64,000 bases of DNA from Zeimonas sp003577305 (GTDB lineage Bacteria > Pseudomonadota > Gammaproteobacteria > Burkholderiales > Burkholderiaceae_E): the NCBI GenBank assembly GCA_030263385.1, contig SZOX01000021.1, positions 1 to 64,000 on the forward strand, written 5' to 3'. Positions 43,345 to 51,926 of the stretch are shown one piece after another. The notes under the pieces were generated by a model, which ran no database searches, was not told the DNA's origin, and saw only the letters and a list, made by a program, of their open reading frames with translations. Position numbers and translations under genes: made by a program. Numbering within the stretch: position 1 is the stretch's first letter; the number at the start of each line of letters is the position of its first letter.

Positions 43345-43770
43345 TTATATCCGTGGCGCGACCGGGTCGGTGCCGCGCGCGCGGATCACTTCGTCGTGCA
43401 CCCGGGTGATCTCCTCGGCGACCGCGCGCGCGACCAGGTCGCGGATCAGCTGCTCGAGCGTGCTGCCGAGGTCGGCCGCGAGCGACTCGGTGGCGCGCCC
43501 GATCACCGCCTGCAGGTTCTCGCGCAGCTGCGCATCGAGCAGCGCGTCGGCGCGCCCGAGCAGGCCTTCGAGCACGTTCTCGCGCACGCGCATCGCGAGT
43601 TGCGCCCAATCGATCTCGACGAGCGTGCGCGGCAACTCGCTGCTGTCGTAGCGCGGGACCTCGACCACCTCGGTGAGCAACGGAATCGCGTTTTCGCCGG
43701 CTTCGCCGGCAGCGGCTGCCGCGCTCCTGAGCGTGTCGGCCAGGCGCTCGAGATCGTCTTCGGTGTTCAC
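43345..43770 (-). CDS. Small conserved hypothetical protein between holC and valS
   Basis: 141 residues, acidic and helical (TLEQLIRDLVARAVAEEITRVHDEVIRARG near the C-terminus). The position matches the DUF2486-type gene of Burkholderiales, but I assign it by context rather than by a signature. The proposed GTG start at 43770 overlaps the holC stop (GTGA), giving VNTEDDLERLADTL at the N-terminus. No membrane segment. The function is unknown. Confidence 0.7.
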   Translation of the reverse strand: MNTEDDLERLADTLRSAAAAAGEAGENAIPLLTEVVEVPRYDSSELPRTLVEIDWAQLAMRVRENVLEGLLGRADALLDAQLRENLQAVIGRATESLAADLGSTLEQLIRDLVARAVAEEITRVHDEVIRARGTDPVAPRI

Positions 43771-44201
43771 GCCGCCCCCGGAGTCTCGGCAAGATCGTGG
43801 CGCCCGAGCGGATAGCCGCGGTCGCGGTAGAAGCGCCAGCGCTCGCGCGCGGCCGCGCGGTCGGTGTCGTCGGAGGCGACCACTTCGATCAGCCGCTCGA
43901 AGCGGCTGAACATCGGCGGCATGCCGCCGCCCAGGTTCACCAGCACGTCGTGAAACGGGGGCTCGACCGGCTCGGCCGCGAGCAGCACCGGCGTCTCGGC
44001 GGCCAGCGGGTCGCCGGCGCCCACGTGGGGAATGAAGTCGTGCTGCGAGAAGGCCCACAGCAGCCGGTCGAATTCGTCGAGGCGCACCGCATCGTCGCAC
44101 CAGACCAGGACCTTGTGGCGCGCGCGATAGACCTTGCGCACCAGCCGGCATCCGTAGCGCAGCTTGTCGGCCGCGTTGAAGTGGAAGTCGACGCGGGTCA
44201 A
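43767..44201 (-). CDS. holC: DNA polymerase III chi subunit HolC
   Basis: 144 residues. The family N-terminus TRVDFHFNAADKLRYGCRLVRK is complete, and the central VLVWCDDAVRLDEFDRLLWAF and HDFIPHV stretches are typical of chi, which links the clamp loader to single-strand binding protein. To include this N-terminus without a long tail, the start must be TTG at 44201, four bases after the pepA stop, with GAGGC at the end of pepA acting as ribosome-binding site. A longer reading from 44267 would overlap pepA. Confidence 0.88.
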   Translation of the reverse strand: MTRVDFHFNAADKLRYGCRLVRKVYRARHKVLVWCDDAVRLDEFDRLLWAFSQHDFIPHVGAGDPLAAETPVLLAAEPVEPPFHDVLVNLGGGMPPMFSRFERLIEVVASDDTDRAAARERWRFYRDRGYPLGRHDLAETPGAA

Positions 44202-44205
44202 GGCG

Positions 44206-45681
44206 TCAGCCTCGCGCACGCGCCAGCAGGAAGTTGGCGAGCAGCGGCACCGGGCGGCCGGTTGCACCCTTGTTCGTGCCCGACTTCCAGGCAGTGCCGG
44301 CGATGTCGAGGTGCGCCCAGTCGTAGCCCTTGGCGAAGCGCGACAGGAAGCAGGCGGCGGTGACCGAGCCCGCCGGCCGGCCGCCGATGTTGGCCATGTC
44401 GGCGAACGGCGATTTCAGCTGCTCCTGGTATTCCTCGTCGAGCGGCATGCGCCAGCAACCGTCGCCGATCTCGTTGCCGGCCTCCAGCAGTTCGGTGGCC
44501 AGCGCGTCGCTGGGCGAGAACAGGCCCGAGCGATGGTGGCCCAGCGCGATCACGCAGGCGCCGGTGAGCGTGGCCACGTCGATCACGGTCGACGGCTTGA
44601 ACCGCTGCACGTAGGTGAGCGCGTCGCACAGGATCAGGCGCCCCTCGGCATCGGTGTTCAGGATCTCGACGGTCTGCCCCGACATGCTCGCGACGATGTC
44701 GCCCGGCTTCGTCGCACGACCTCCTGGCATGTTCTCGGTGGTGGGCACGACCACGACCAGGTTGAGCTTCAGTTTCAGCTCGGCGACCGCGCGCATCGCG
44801 CCGAGCACCGACGCCGCGCCGCACATGTCGAACTTCATCTCGTCCATCTCGGCGGCGGGTTTCAGCGAAATGCCGCCGGTGTCGAATGTGATGCCCTTGC
44901 CGACCAGCGCGATCGGGGGCTGCTTCGCGCCCGCGCCCTGGTAGCGCAGGACGATCAGCTTCGGCGGCTGCTCGGAGCCGCGCGCCACCGACAGCAGCGC
45001 GCCCATCTTCAGCGCCTGCATCTGGCGCACATCGAGCACCTCTGCCTTCAGGCCGAGTTCGCGCGCCATCTTCCTCGCGGTGTCGGCGAGATACGCGGGC
45101 GTGCAGTGGTTGGCCGGCAGGTTGCCGAGTTCGCGCGCCATGTCGACGCCGTTGGCGATCGCGGTGGCCTGCGCGACCGCGGCGCGAAAGGCGCCGCCCG
45201 CGGAGACCGGCAGCACGACCCGCTTCGGACGCACCGGCCGGGTTTCGCGCTTCGTCTTCAGCGTCTCGAAGCGGTAGGCGATCTCGCGGCCCGTCAGCAC
45301 CTGCGCGCGCAGCTTCCATTCGGTGTCGCGGCCCGTGACCGGCGCCTCGTGCAGCAGCGAGAGCGCTTCGTCGGCCGCGAGTTGCCCGGCGGCCTGCAGG
45401 GCGCCGCGCACCGCGTCGGTGAACGCCCTGGCAGCGGCTTCGCGGGCCTCGCCCATCGATACCAGCAGCGCGCGCGGCAGGTGGCCGTCGAGTTGCACCA
45501 GCAGCGTGGAGCCGGCCTTCGCCGGCAGGTCGCCGCTGCGGATCACTTTCGCGAGGCGCCCGCCATGCACCGCGTCGATTTCCCTGCCGCCCGCAGTGAG
45601 CTCCTTGCCCGCCAGGACCGGCACCAGCGCGCAGTCGGCGCGCGCGCGTCCGGGGGGTGTCGTACGTGTGCTAAATTGCAT
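44206..45681 (-). CDS. pepA: Leucyl aminopeptidase PepA
   Basis: 491-residue M17 zinc/manganese aminopeptidase. The signature NTDAEGRL is present, with metal-binding GKGITFDTGGISLKP and DMCGAASVLGAM. ATG 45681 (MQFSTRTTPPG) sits about 24 bases after a perfect TATAAT -10 on the minus strand at 45712-45717. It is the head gene of the pepA-holC-valS unit and divergent from lptF. E. coli PepA also binds DNA at cer; that role is not inferable here. Confidence 0.95.
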   Translation of the reverse strand: MQFSTRTTPPGRARADCALVPVLAGKELTAGGREIDAVHGGRLAKVIRSGDLPAKAGSTLLVQLDGHLPRALLVSMGEAREAAARAFTDAVRGALQAAGQLAADEALSLLHEAPVTGRDTEWKLRAQVLTGREIAYRFETLKTKRETRPVRPKRVVLPVSAGGAFRAAVAQATAIANGVDMARELGNLPANHCTPAYLADTARKMARELGLKAEVLDVRQMQALKMGALLSVARGSEQPPKLIVLRYQGAGAKQPPIALVGKGITFDTGGISLKPAAEMDEMKFDMCGAASVLGAMRAVAELKLKLNLVVVVPTTENMPGGRATKPGDIVASMSGQTVEILNTDAEGRLILCDALTYVQRFKPSTVIDVATLTGACVIALGHHRSGLFSPSDALATELLEAGNEIGDGCWRMPLDEEYQEQLKSPFADMANIGGRPAGSVTAACFLSRFAKGYDWAHLDIAGTAWKSGTNKGATGRPVPLLANFLLARARG

Positions 45682-45724
45682 CGCTTGCTCTTTCTCGTCT
45701 CGAACCGGTCGATTATACGAGGCT
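45682..45724. promoter_or_regulatory. Compact divergent promoter pepA / lptF
   Basis: Only 43 bp separate the two start codons. ATTATA at 45712-45717 reads as TATAAT on the minus strand, a consensus -10 for pepA. On the plus strand TTATAC (45713-45718) overlaps it, and GAGG lies at 45719-45722, too close to ATG 45725 for a normal lptF leader. lptF is therefore either leaderless or driven from inside pepA. Confidence 0.45.
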
Positions 45725-46816
45725 ATGCTCTTCAAGAAGGCGCTGCGGCGCGACCTCGTCAATCTCGCCGGCACCGTCTTCGCGACGCTCTTCGTCATCA
45801 TGCTGACGACGTCGCTGATCCGCCTGCTCGGGCGTGCCGCCGGCGGGCGCGTCGACACCGCAAGCGTGCTGCCGCTGATCGCCTTCAACGCGATCGGGAT
45901 CCTTCCGGTGCTGCTGGTGCTCACCATCTACATCGCGGTGCTGATGTCGCTCACGCGCGCCTATCGCGACTCCGAGATGGTGATCTGGTTCGCGAGCGGA
46001 CGCAGCCTCGCGGCGTGGGTGCGGCCGGTGCTCGGCTTCGCGGCCCCGATCGCGCTGGTGGTGGCCGTGATCGCGTTCTTCGTCTCGCCGTGGGCCCAGC
46101 GGCAGGCGAGCGAATACCAGCAGCGCTTCGCGCAGCGCGAAGACATCTCGCAGGTCTCGGCCGGGCGGTTCCGCGAGTCGGTCTCGGCCAACCGTGTGTT
46201 CTTCGTCGAGGAACTCGACGCGGCCCAGACCGAAGTGCGCAACGTGTTCGTCACGCAGACGCGCGGCGAACTGCTCACGGTGGTGGTCTCGCGCAGCGGG
46301 CGCATCGAGAACGAGCGCGACGGCACGCGCTTTCTCGTGCTCGAGGACGGCCGTCGCTACGACGGCGCGATGGGGCGTCCCGACTTCCGGCTGATGGAGT
46401 TCGGGCGCTACGGGCTCAGGCTCGAGCCGCGCAGCCCGACGCTCGGCGACCAGCGCGCGAAGGCCCGGACGACGCTCGAGTTGCTGCGCGACCCCACGCC
46501 GCGTCACCTCGGCGAGCTGTCGTGGCGCATCAGCCTTCCGGTGTCGGCGCTGCTGATGGCGCTGCTGGCGATCCCGCTTTCGGCGATCAACCCGCGCGTG
46601 GGCCGTTCGATCAACCTGCTGGTCGCGCTGCTGGTCTACGTCACCTACAGCAACCTCACCTCGCTCGTGCAGGCCTGGATCTCGGGGGAGAAGCTGTCGT
46701 TCGGCATCGGCGCGTGGGCGCTGCATGCGGCGGTTCTCGCGCTGGCGGGCCTGCTGTTCTGGCGCCGGATGACGCTGCCGCGCCGCCCGTTGCGCCGCCT
46801 GGTCTGGCGCACATGA
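45725..46816 (+). CDS. lptF: LPS export ABC transporter permease LptF
   Basis: 363 residues of the YjgP/YjgQ family: three membrane segments (about residues 15-35, 55-80, 95-118), a large periplasmic beta-jellyroll domain (SANRVFFVEELDAAQTEVRN and onward), and three C-terminal segments. LptF pairs with LptG and LptB to extract lipopolysaccharide from the inner membrane. The stop overlaps the lptG start (ATGA). Confidence 0.94.
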   Translation: MLFKKALRRDLVNLAGTVFATLFVIMLTTSLIRLLGRAAGGRVDTASVLPLIAFNAIGILPVLLVLTIYIAVLMSLTRAYRDSEMVIWFASGRSLAAWVRPVLGFAAPIALVVAVIAFFVSPWAQRQASEYQQRFAQREDISQVSAGRFRESVSANRVFFVEELDAAQTEVRNVFVTQTRGELLTVVVSRSGRIENERDGTRFLVLEDGRRYDGAMGRPDFRLMEFGRYGLRLEPRSPTLGDQRAKARTTLELLRDPTPRHLGELSWRISLPVSALLMALLAIPLSAINPRVGRSINLLVALLVYVTYSNLTSLVQAWISGEKLSFGIGAWALHAAVLALAGLLFWRRMTLPRRPLRRLVWRT

Positions 46817-47946
46817 GAACGCTGCGCGGCTACCTCGGGCGCCAGATCGTCGCGGCGCTGGTGTTCGTGCTCTTCGGTTTTCTCGCGCTGTTCGCGTTCT
46901 TCGACTTCATCAACGAGCTCGACGACGTCGGCCGCGGCGGCTATCGGCTGCAGCACGCGCTCGCCTTCGTGCTGCTCGGGTTGCCGGGGCACGTCTACGA
47001 ACTGATGCCGATCGTCGCGCTGATCGGCACCATCTATGCGCTGGCGCAATTCGCCGCCAATTCCGAATTCACCGCGATGCGCGCCGCAGGCCTCGGGCGG
47101 CGTCAGGCACTGGGCAGCGTCGCGCGCATCGGGCTGGTGGTCGCGGTGCTCACCGCGCTGGTCGGGGAAGTGGTGTCGCCAGCGGCCGAGCGCCTGGCCC
47201 AGCAGTTGCGACTCTCCGCAATCGGCGCATCGGTCGCCGGGCAGTTCCGCTCCGGGCTGTGGCTGAAGGACTCGGTGCGCGGCGCTGGCGGCGAGGTCGA
47301 GCGGCTGCGTTTCGTCAACATCGGCGAGTTGCTGCCCGATGGCACGCTGCGCGAGGTGCGCGTGTTCGAGTTCGACGCCGAGCTGCGGCTGTCGGAGATC
47401 GTCCACGCCCGCGTGGGCCGCTACGCGCCGCCCGACGCCTGGCGGCTCACCGACGTCGACGCGACGCGCTTCGTCGAGGTCCGGATCGGCGCCGACGCTC
47501 CGGCGCTGCACGCCGAGCAGTCGCGTCCGGCCGAGCGCCTCTGGAAGAGCGACCTCACGCCGGGGCTGCTCGGCGTGCTGCTGGTGCAGCCCGACCGGAT
47601 GTCGGCGCTCAGCCTGTATCGATACGTGCGGCACCTGAAGGAGAACCGGCAGAACTCGGCGCAGTACGAGATCGCGCTCGCCAGGAAACTCGTCTATCCG
47701 CTCGCGGTGATCGTGATGATGGCGCTCGCGCTGCCCTTTGCGTACCTGCAGGCGCGCGCCGGCGGCATCGGCTACAAGGTGTTCGCCGGCATCATGCTCG
47801 GAATCGCCTTCCATTTCCTCAACGGGCTGTTCTCTCACCTGGGCCTGCTCAACACCTGGCCGCCGCTGCTGTCGGTCAGCATCCCGAGCATCGGTGCGTT
47901 CGCGCTGGCGCTGGGCATGCTCGCCTGGGTCGACCGGGCGCGCTGA
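46813..47946 (+). CDS. lptG: LPS export ABC transporter permease LptG
   Basis: 377 residues with the same layout as LptF. The first segment begins MRTLRGYLGRQIVAALVFV and the motif NSEFTAMRAAGLGRRQALGS is typical of the coupling helix region. The periplasmic domain carries FVNIGELLPDGTLREVRVFE, and three C-terminal membrane segments follow. It is translationally coupled to lptF. The ATPase lptB is not in the window. Confidence 0.95.
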   Translation: MRTLRGYLGRQIVAALVFVLFGFLALFAFFDFINELDDVGRGGYRLQHALAFVLLGLPGHVYELMPIVALIGTIYALAQFAANSEFTAMRAAGLGRRQALGSVARIGLVVAVLTALVGEVVSPAAERLAQQLRLSAIGASVAGQFRSGLWLKDSVRGAGGEVERLRFVNIGELLPDGTLREVRVFEFDAELRLSEIVHARVGRYAPPDAWRLTDVDATRFVEVRIGADAPALHAEQSRPAERLWKSDLTPGLLGVLLVQPDRMSALSLYRYVRHLKENRQNSAQYEIALARKLVYPLAVIVMMALALPFAYLQARAGGIGYKVFAGIMLGIAFHFLNGLFSHLGLLNTWPPLLSVSIPSIGAFALALGMLAWVDRAR

Positions 47947-48165
47947 CTGGCGAAGCCGGCCACTGGCGGGTTGCACGCCGACGCAAATTTCCGTGGACTC
48001 CGGGCCCGATGCTGAATTAGCATTTGCCCGAGGCCGCCGCGCGTGCCGCGCCCGACCGGTGCCGGCACATGCGGTCCGTCCGGATCGAGGAGGAGGAGAG
48101 GCAGCCATGCTGCCGTTTCGGGGCGCACAGCGATGTGCGCCGTTTTTTTTGCCGGCGACTACCCG
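47947..48165 (+). promoter_or_regulatory. Structured leader of the glycosyltransferase gene
   Basis: 219 bp between lptG and the glycosyltransferase. It holds, in order: a hairpin at 48001-48030 (CGGGC/GCCCG outer stem and ATGCT/AGCAT inner stem around GAATT); a very strong ribosome-binding site, AGGAGGAGGAGAGG at 48088-48101; a 20-codon ORF from ATG 48107; and an intrinsic terminator inside that ORF (48122-48150). The ORF stop overlaps the glycosyltransferase start. The glycosyltransferase itself has no ribosome-binding site. Confidence 0.6.
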
Positions 48166-48169
48166 ATGA
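48107..48169 (+). CDS. Putative 20-residue leader peptide
   Basis: ATG 48107 follows a near-ideal AGGAGG site and reads MLPFRGAQRCAPFFLPATTR before TGA 48167-48169, which overlaps the ATG of the glycosyltransferase (ATGA). The middle of the ORF is the terminator hairpin and its T8 tract encodes the Phe-Phe-Leu stretch. It probably serves to couple translation and transcription of the downstream gene rather than to make a working peptide. It could also be a chance ORF; the strength of its ribosome-binding site argues against that. Confidence 0.5.
   Translation: MLPFRGAQRCAPFFLPATTR
48122..48150 (+). terminator. Intrinsic terminator / attenuator hairpin
   Basis: Perfect 8-bp stem GGCGCACA (48122-48129) with TGTGCGCC (48134-48141) closed by the GNRA-type loop GCGA, then G and eight T residues (48143-48150). 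By shape it is a strong rho-independent terminator. It may end lptFG transcription, but its location inside the leader ORF and 16 bases before the next start codon suggests attenuation. Confidence 0.8.
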
Positions 48170-49725
48170 TCGCCTTCGTGGAGCGGACGTTCGCCGATGC
48201 GGCAGCGGCGCGACGCAGCTTCCTGCTGGTGCTCGCGCTGATCACCGCGCTGCGCGCCTGGTTCGCCGCCACGCTGCCCTTCACCAGCGACGAAGCGTAT
48301 TTCCACCTGTGGGGCCGGCACCCCGACTGGGGCTTCTACGACCACCCGCCGATGATCGGCTGGTGGCTCGCGGCGCTCGACTCGCTCTCGCAGCACCGCT
48401 TCGTGCTGCGCCTGCCCGCGTTGCTCGCGCCGCCGCTGGTCGCGCTGGTCGGCTGGCAGTTGCTGCGCCGGCACGGTGAGGCGCTCGCGTGGTCGGGCGC
48501 CACGCTGCTGCTGCTGGTGCCGCTGAACGCGTGGAACGTGGCGATCACCACCGACATTCCGCTGATGCTGTTCGGCGCGCTGACTGTGGCGCTGTACCTG
48601 CGCGCCCGGGCAAGCGGCCGCATGGCCGATTTCCTGCTGGCGGGCTTCGCGCTGGGCGGGGCGCTGTTGTCGAAGTATTTCGCGGGGCTGCTGGCAATCG
48701 CGATCTTCGCGGACATGGTTCGCAGGCCCGACCGCCGCTCGCTCGCCGGCCTGGCCCTGATCGTCGTCGGCTCGCTGCCCGGGGCCGCGATCCAGGTTGC
48801 CTGGAACTCGCAGCATTGCTGGCCGAACGTGATGTTCAACCTCATCAACCGGCACGGCGATGCCGGCCTGTCGTGGCGCACGCCGCTGCTGTACCTGCTC
48901 AGCCTGGCCTACGTGCTCACTCCGGCGATCGCCTGGCGCCTGGTCACCGGGCGCACCGACGGCGCCGCGGCGCCGGCGGTGCGCGACGAGTGCGCATCGT
49001 TGCGCTGGCTGGCGCTCGCGCCGCTGGCGATCTTCGCGGCGCTGTCGCTGGTGAAGACGATCGGGCTGCACTGGCTCGCGGCTTTCGTGCTGCCGGCGGT
49101 GCTCTGGTTCGTGCTTTCGTCGGGCGCACGCGCGCGCGCCGGCGCGCTCGCGACCGCAGGCCTGATCGCCGTCGCGCACTGGCTCGCGATCGGCACGCTC
49201 GCGCTGCTGCCCACCGAGACGTTCCGGTCGCTGTCGAGTTACCAGGGTGTGGTGATGACGGCGCACGGCGACGAACTCGCGCGCGCGCTCGCGCCCTGGC
49301 GCGGCCGCTATGTGATCGCCTCCGACGGCTACTCGCCGGCGGCGACGATCGGCTACGCGCTCGGCGAGCACGTGATCGTGTTCGGCCCGGGCACCAGCCA
49401 CGCGCGCCACGACGACATCCTCACCGATTTCCGCGCGCTCGAAGGGCGCGACATCCTGATCGTCAGGCGCCGGGCCGCATCGGCGGCCGACTACGAGCCG
49501 TACTTCGACCGCGTGAGGTTGCGCGGGATTTCGATCCGCGGGGCGGTGTTCCACCTGGTCGAGGGCGAGGGCTTTCGCTATCCGGCCTACCGCGATCGCG
49601 TGCTCGAAGCGGTGCGCCAGCGCTACTACGCGCTGCCGCGCTGGCTGCCTGCGGGGCCGTGCTATTTCTGCGACCGGTATTTTCCCGAACGTGCCTGCCG
49701 GCGGCAGGCAGGCGCCGAACGATGA
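48166..49725 (+). CDS. Membrane glycosyltransferase, GT39/ArnT-like family
   Basis: 519 residues with about 10-12 membrane segments. The first periplasmic loop contains the acidic motif FTSDEAYFHLWGRHPDWGFYDHPP, characteristic of the PMT/ArnT superfamily that uses polyprenyl-phosphate sugars. The C-terminal soluble part contains RYVIASDGYSPAATIGYALG. The likely role is lipid A, LPS or protein glycosylation at the periplasmic face; its location next to lptFG supports an envelope role but does not prove it. An alternative ATG at 48133 would add 11 residues. The stop overlaps the start of the LysR gene. Confidence 0.82.
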   Translation: MIAFVERTFADAAAARRSFLLVLALITALRAWFAATLPFTSDEAYFHLWGRHPDWGFYDHPPMIGWWLAALDSLSQHRFVLRLPALLAPPLVALVGWQLLRRHGEALAWSGATLLLLVPLNAWNVAITTDIPLMLFGALTVALYLRARASGRMADFLLAGFALGGALLSKYFAGLLAIAIFADMVRRPDRRSLAGLALIVVGSLPGAAIQVAWNSQHCWPNVMFNLINRHGDAGLSWRTPLLYLLSLAYVLTPAIAWRLVTGRTDGAAAPAVRDECASLRWLALAPLAIFAALSLVKTIGLHWLAAFVLPAVLWFVLSSGARARAGALATAGLIAVAHWLAIGTLALLPTETFRSLSSYQGVVMTAHGDELARALAPWRGRYVIASDGYSPAATIGYALGEHVIVFGPGTSHARHDDILTDFRALEGRDILIVRRRAASAADYEPYFDRVRLRGISIRGAVFHLVEGEGFRYPAYRDRVLEAVRQRYYALPRWLPAGPCYFCDRYFPERACRRQAGAER

Positions 49726-50642
49726 ACCTGCAGCAACTGCGCTTCGTGCGCGAGACCGTGCGCCAGCACTTCAGCCTGACGCGCGCGGCGATGGCGATCG
49801 GCACTTCGCAGCCGGCAGTCTCGCGCGGCATCCTCGAGCTGGAGGCCGAGCTCGGCGTCGACGTTTTCGTGCGCCACGGAAAGCGCATCCTCGGCCTGAC
49901 CGAGCCCGGCAAGGAGGTGCTGGCGCGCGCCGAGCGCGTGCTCGCCGAGCTCGACGGCATCGAACGGATCACCGCCGACTTTCGCGCGCGCGACGCGGGC
50001 GAGCTGCGCGTGGCCACCACGCACACGCAGGCGCGCTACGTGCTGCCCGCGGTGGTGCGTGAATTCCGCAAGCGCTATCCGGCCGTGCGGCTCACGCTGC
50101 TGCAGGGAAGCCCGAGGCAGATCACGCAGTCGGTGGTCTCGCGCGAAGCCGACTTCGCGATCGCCACCGAAGTGCCCGAGGAGGCCGAGGGGCTGGTGTC
50201 GATACCCGCGTTCGAGTGGGAACACGTCGTGGTCGTGCCCTCGAAGCATCCGCTGGCGCGACAGCCTCTGTCGCTGCAGGCGCTTGTCAGGCATCCGCTC
50301 GTCACCTACGTCGAGGAGTTCGCCGGCCGCCGCCGCATCGACCGGGCCTTCGACGACGCGGGGCTGCGACCCGACGTGGTACTGGCCGCGATCGACACCG
50401 ACGTGATCAAGACCTACGTCAGACTCGGCCTCGGCGTGGGCATCATGAGCGGGCTCGGCTACGACGCGGCGCACGACCGCGGCCTGGTCGCGATGCCCGC
50501 GGGCGCGCTGTTCGGCATGAACCACGTGCGGCTCGCGGTGCGCCGTGATGCGTTCCTGCGCGGATTCGCGATCGCCTTCATCGAGTTGTTCGCTCCCGGC
50601 GTCGATCGGCGCGTCCTGGATCGGCTCGCGCAGCGGCGCTGA
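49722..50642 (+). CDS. LysR-type regulator, CysB/Cbl-like
   Basis: 306 residues. The winged helix-turn-helix covers residues 1-60 (MNLQQLRFVRETVRQHFSLT, SQPAVSRGILELEAELG), and the effector domain follows from about residue 90 (GELRVATTHTQARYVLP). The TTHTQARY stretch is typical of CysB-type sulfur regulators. Its ATG overlaps the glycosyltransferase stop (ATGA). No sulfur-assimilation gene is adjacent, so the target is unknown. Confidence 0.88.
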   Translation: MNLQQLRFVRETVRQHFSLTRAAMAIGTSQPAVSRGILELEAELGVDVFVRHGKRILGLTEPGKEVLARAERVLAELDGIERITADFRARDAGELRVATTHTQARYVLPAVVREFRKRYPAVRLTLLQGSPRQITQSVVSREADFAIATEVPEEAEGLVSIPAFEWEHVVVVPSKHPLARQPLSLQALVRHPLVTYVEEFAGRRRIDRAFDDAGLRPDVVLAAIDTDVIKTYVRLGLGVGIMSGLGYDAAHDRGLVAMPAGALFGMNHVRLAVRRDAFLRGFAIAFIELFAPGVDRRVLDRLAQRR

Positions 50643-50804
50643 CGTCGGCATCGGTCGCCGGGCTGCGCGCTGCGAGCCTCGGGTAAGTCCCGATGCGAGC
50701 GGCGCGGCCCGGGCGATCGCGGGGCTTCGGCTGCGCTTATCCTTGGCCGATGGCGGCACCGCGCGGCGTGCCGCATCCCCCGCGTCGAGAAGAGTCGATC
50801 CCGC

Positions 50805-51917
50805 ATGCGCCGGAGCGCCATGTTCGCCACGTTCGCAGTCCTGTCATTGGCGGCCTCGTCGGCGGCTGTACGCAGGCTCGTGCGCGTCGTCGTGGGCGCG
50901 CCGGCGGCGCGCTCGCTGGCCTGGCTGATCGCGATGCCGCTGGCCTGGCCGCTGGCCGCACAGGCACAAGCGGTTACGTTGAAGACCTCGAGCTGGCTGC
51001 CCGCTTCGCATCCGCTGACCCGGTCGCAGGCGAAGTGGTGCGAGGAAGTCGAACAGGCCACCAGCATGCGGGTGCGCTGCAGTGCGCTGCCCAGGCCGGT
51101 GAGCCCGCCGCCGGGCACTTTCGACGCGGTGCGCGACGGCCTGGCCGACCTGTCGTTCTCGGTGCACGCGTACACGCCCGGGCGGTATCCGATCACGCAG
51201 ATCGCCGAGCTGCCGTTCGCCGGCACGACCGCCGAGGCCGCGTCGCGGGCCTGGCAGCGGATCTTCGCCAGGCACCTGGCGGCGCTCAACGACCACCGTG
51301 GCCTGAAGGTGATCGCCGTGTTCACGCACGGGCCGGGCCAGATCTGCAACGCGCGCCGGCCGGTCGCCTCGCTCGCCGACATGGAGGGCCTGCGTTTCCG
51401 GGTCGACGGCGGCACGGTCAGCGACATCGGCAAGGCGATCGGCGTCACGGTGGTGATGAAGCCCGCATCGGAAACCCTCGAACTGCTCGGCTCGGGCGCA
51501 GTCGACGGCACTTTCTCGCCGGCGGAATCGATCTCGTCACTCAGGCTCGAGAAGGCGATCCACCATTGCACGATCGTTCCCGGCGGCCTGTACAACACCA
51601 GCTTCGCGTTCGTCATGAACCAGGCCGCCTGGGAGCGCATCTCGAAGACCGATCAGACGGCGATCGAGCGGCTCTCGGGCGAGCACGCGGCGATGCTGTT
51701 CGGGCGCGCCTGGGACCAGGCCGATCGGCGCGGCATCGCGCTGCTGCAGGCGAGCGGCGTGCGCACGATCGTGGCGGGCAGGGCCTTCGTCGACGAGATC
51801 CGCGCGCGTGCGGCACCGCTCGAGCACAAGTGGGTGGTCGACGCGAGGGCGCGCGGGGTGGCCGATCCCGAGCAGGTGCTCAGGGAGTTCCGTGCCGAGG
51901 CGGCGCGATTGCGATAG
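50805..51917 (+). CDS. TRAP transporter substrate-binding protein (DctP family)
   Basis: 370 residues with a long N-terminal hydrophobic leader ending near AQAQAVTLKTSSWLP, then the DctP fold (LADLSFSVHAYTPGRYPITQIAELPFAG; NARRPVASLADMEGLRFRV, which includes the conserved ligand-binding arginine). No DctQ or DctM membrane gene is adjacent, so its partner must be elsewhere or lost. ATG 50820 is an alternative start, five residues in. It is ten bases before the next gene, an oxidoreductase that may act on its ligand. Confidence 0.87.
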   Translation: MRRSAMFATFAVLSLAASSAAVRRLVRVVVGAPAARSLAWLIAMPLAWPLAAQAQAVTLKTSSWLPASHPLTRSQAKWCEEVEQATSMRVRCSALPRPVSPPPGTFDAVRDGLADLSFSVHAYTPGRYPITQIAELPFAGTTAEAASRAWQRIFARHLAALNDHRGLKVIAVFTHGPGQICNARRPVASLADMEGLRFRVDGGTVSDIGKAIGVTVVMKPASETLELLGSGAVDGTFSPAESISSLRLEKAIHHCTIVPGGLYNTSFAFVMNQAAWERISKTDQTAIERLSGEHAAMLFGRAWDQADRRGIALLQASGVRTIVAGRAFVDEIRARAAPLEHKWVVDARARGVADPEQVLREFRAEAARLR

Positions 51918-51926
51918 GAGAACGCG

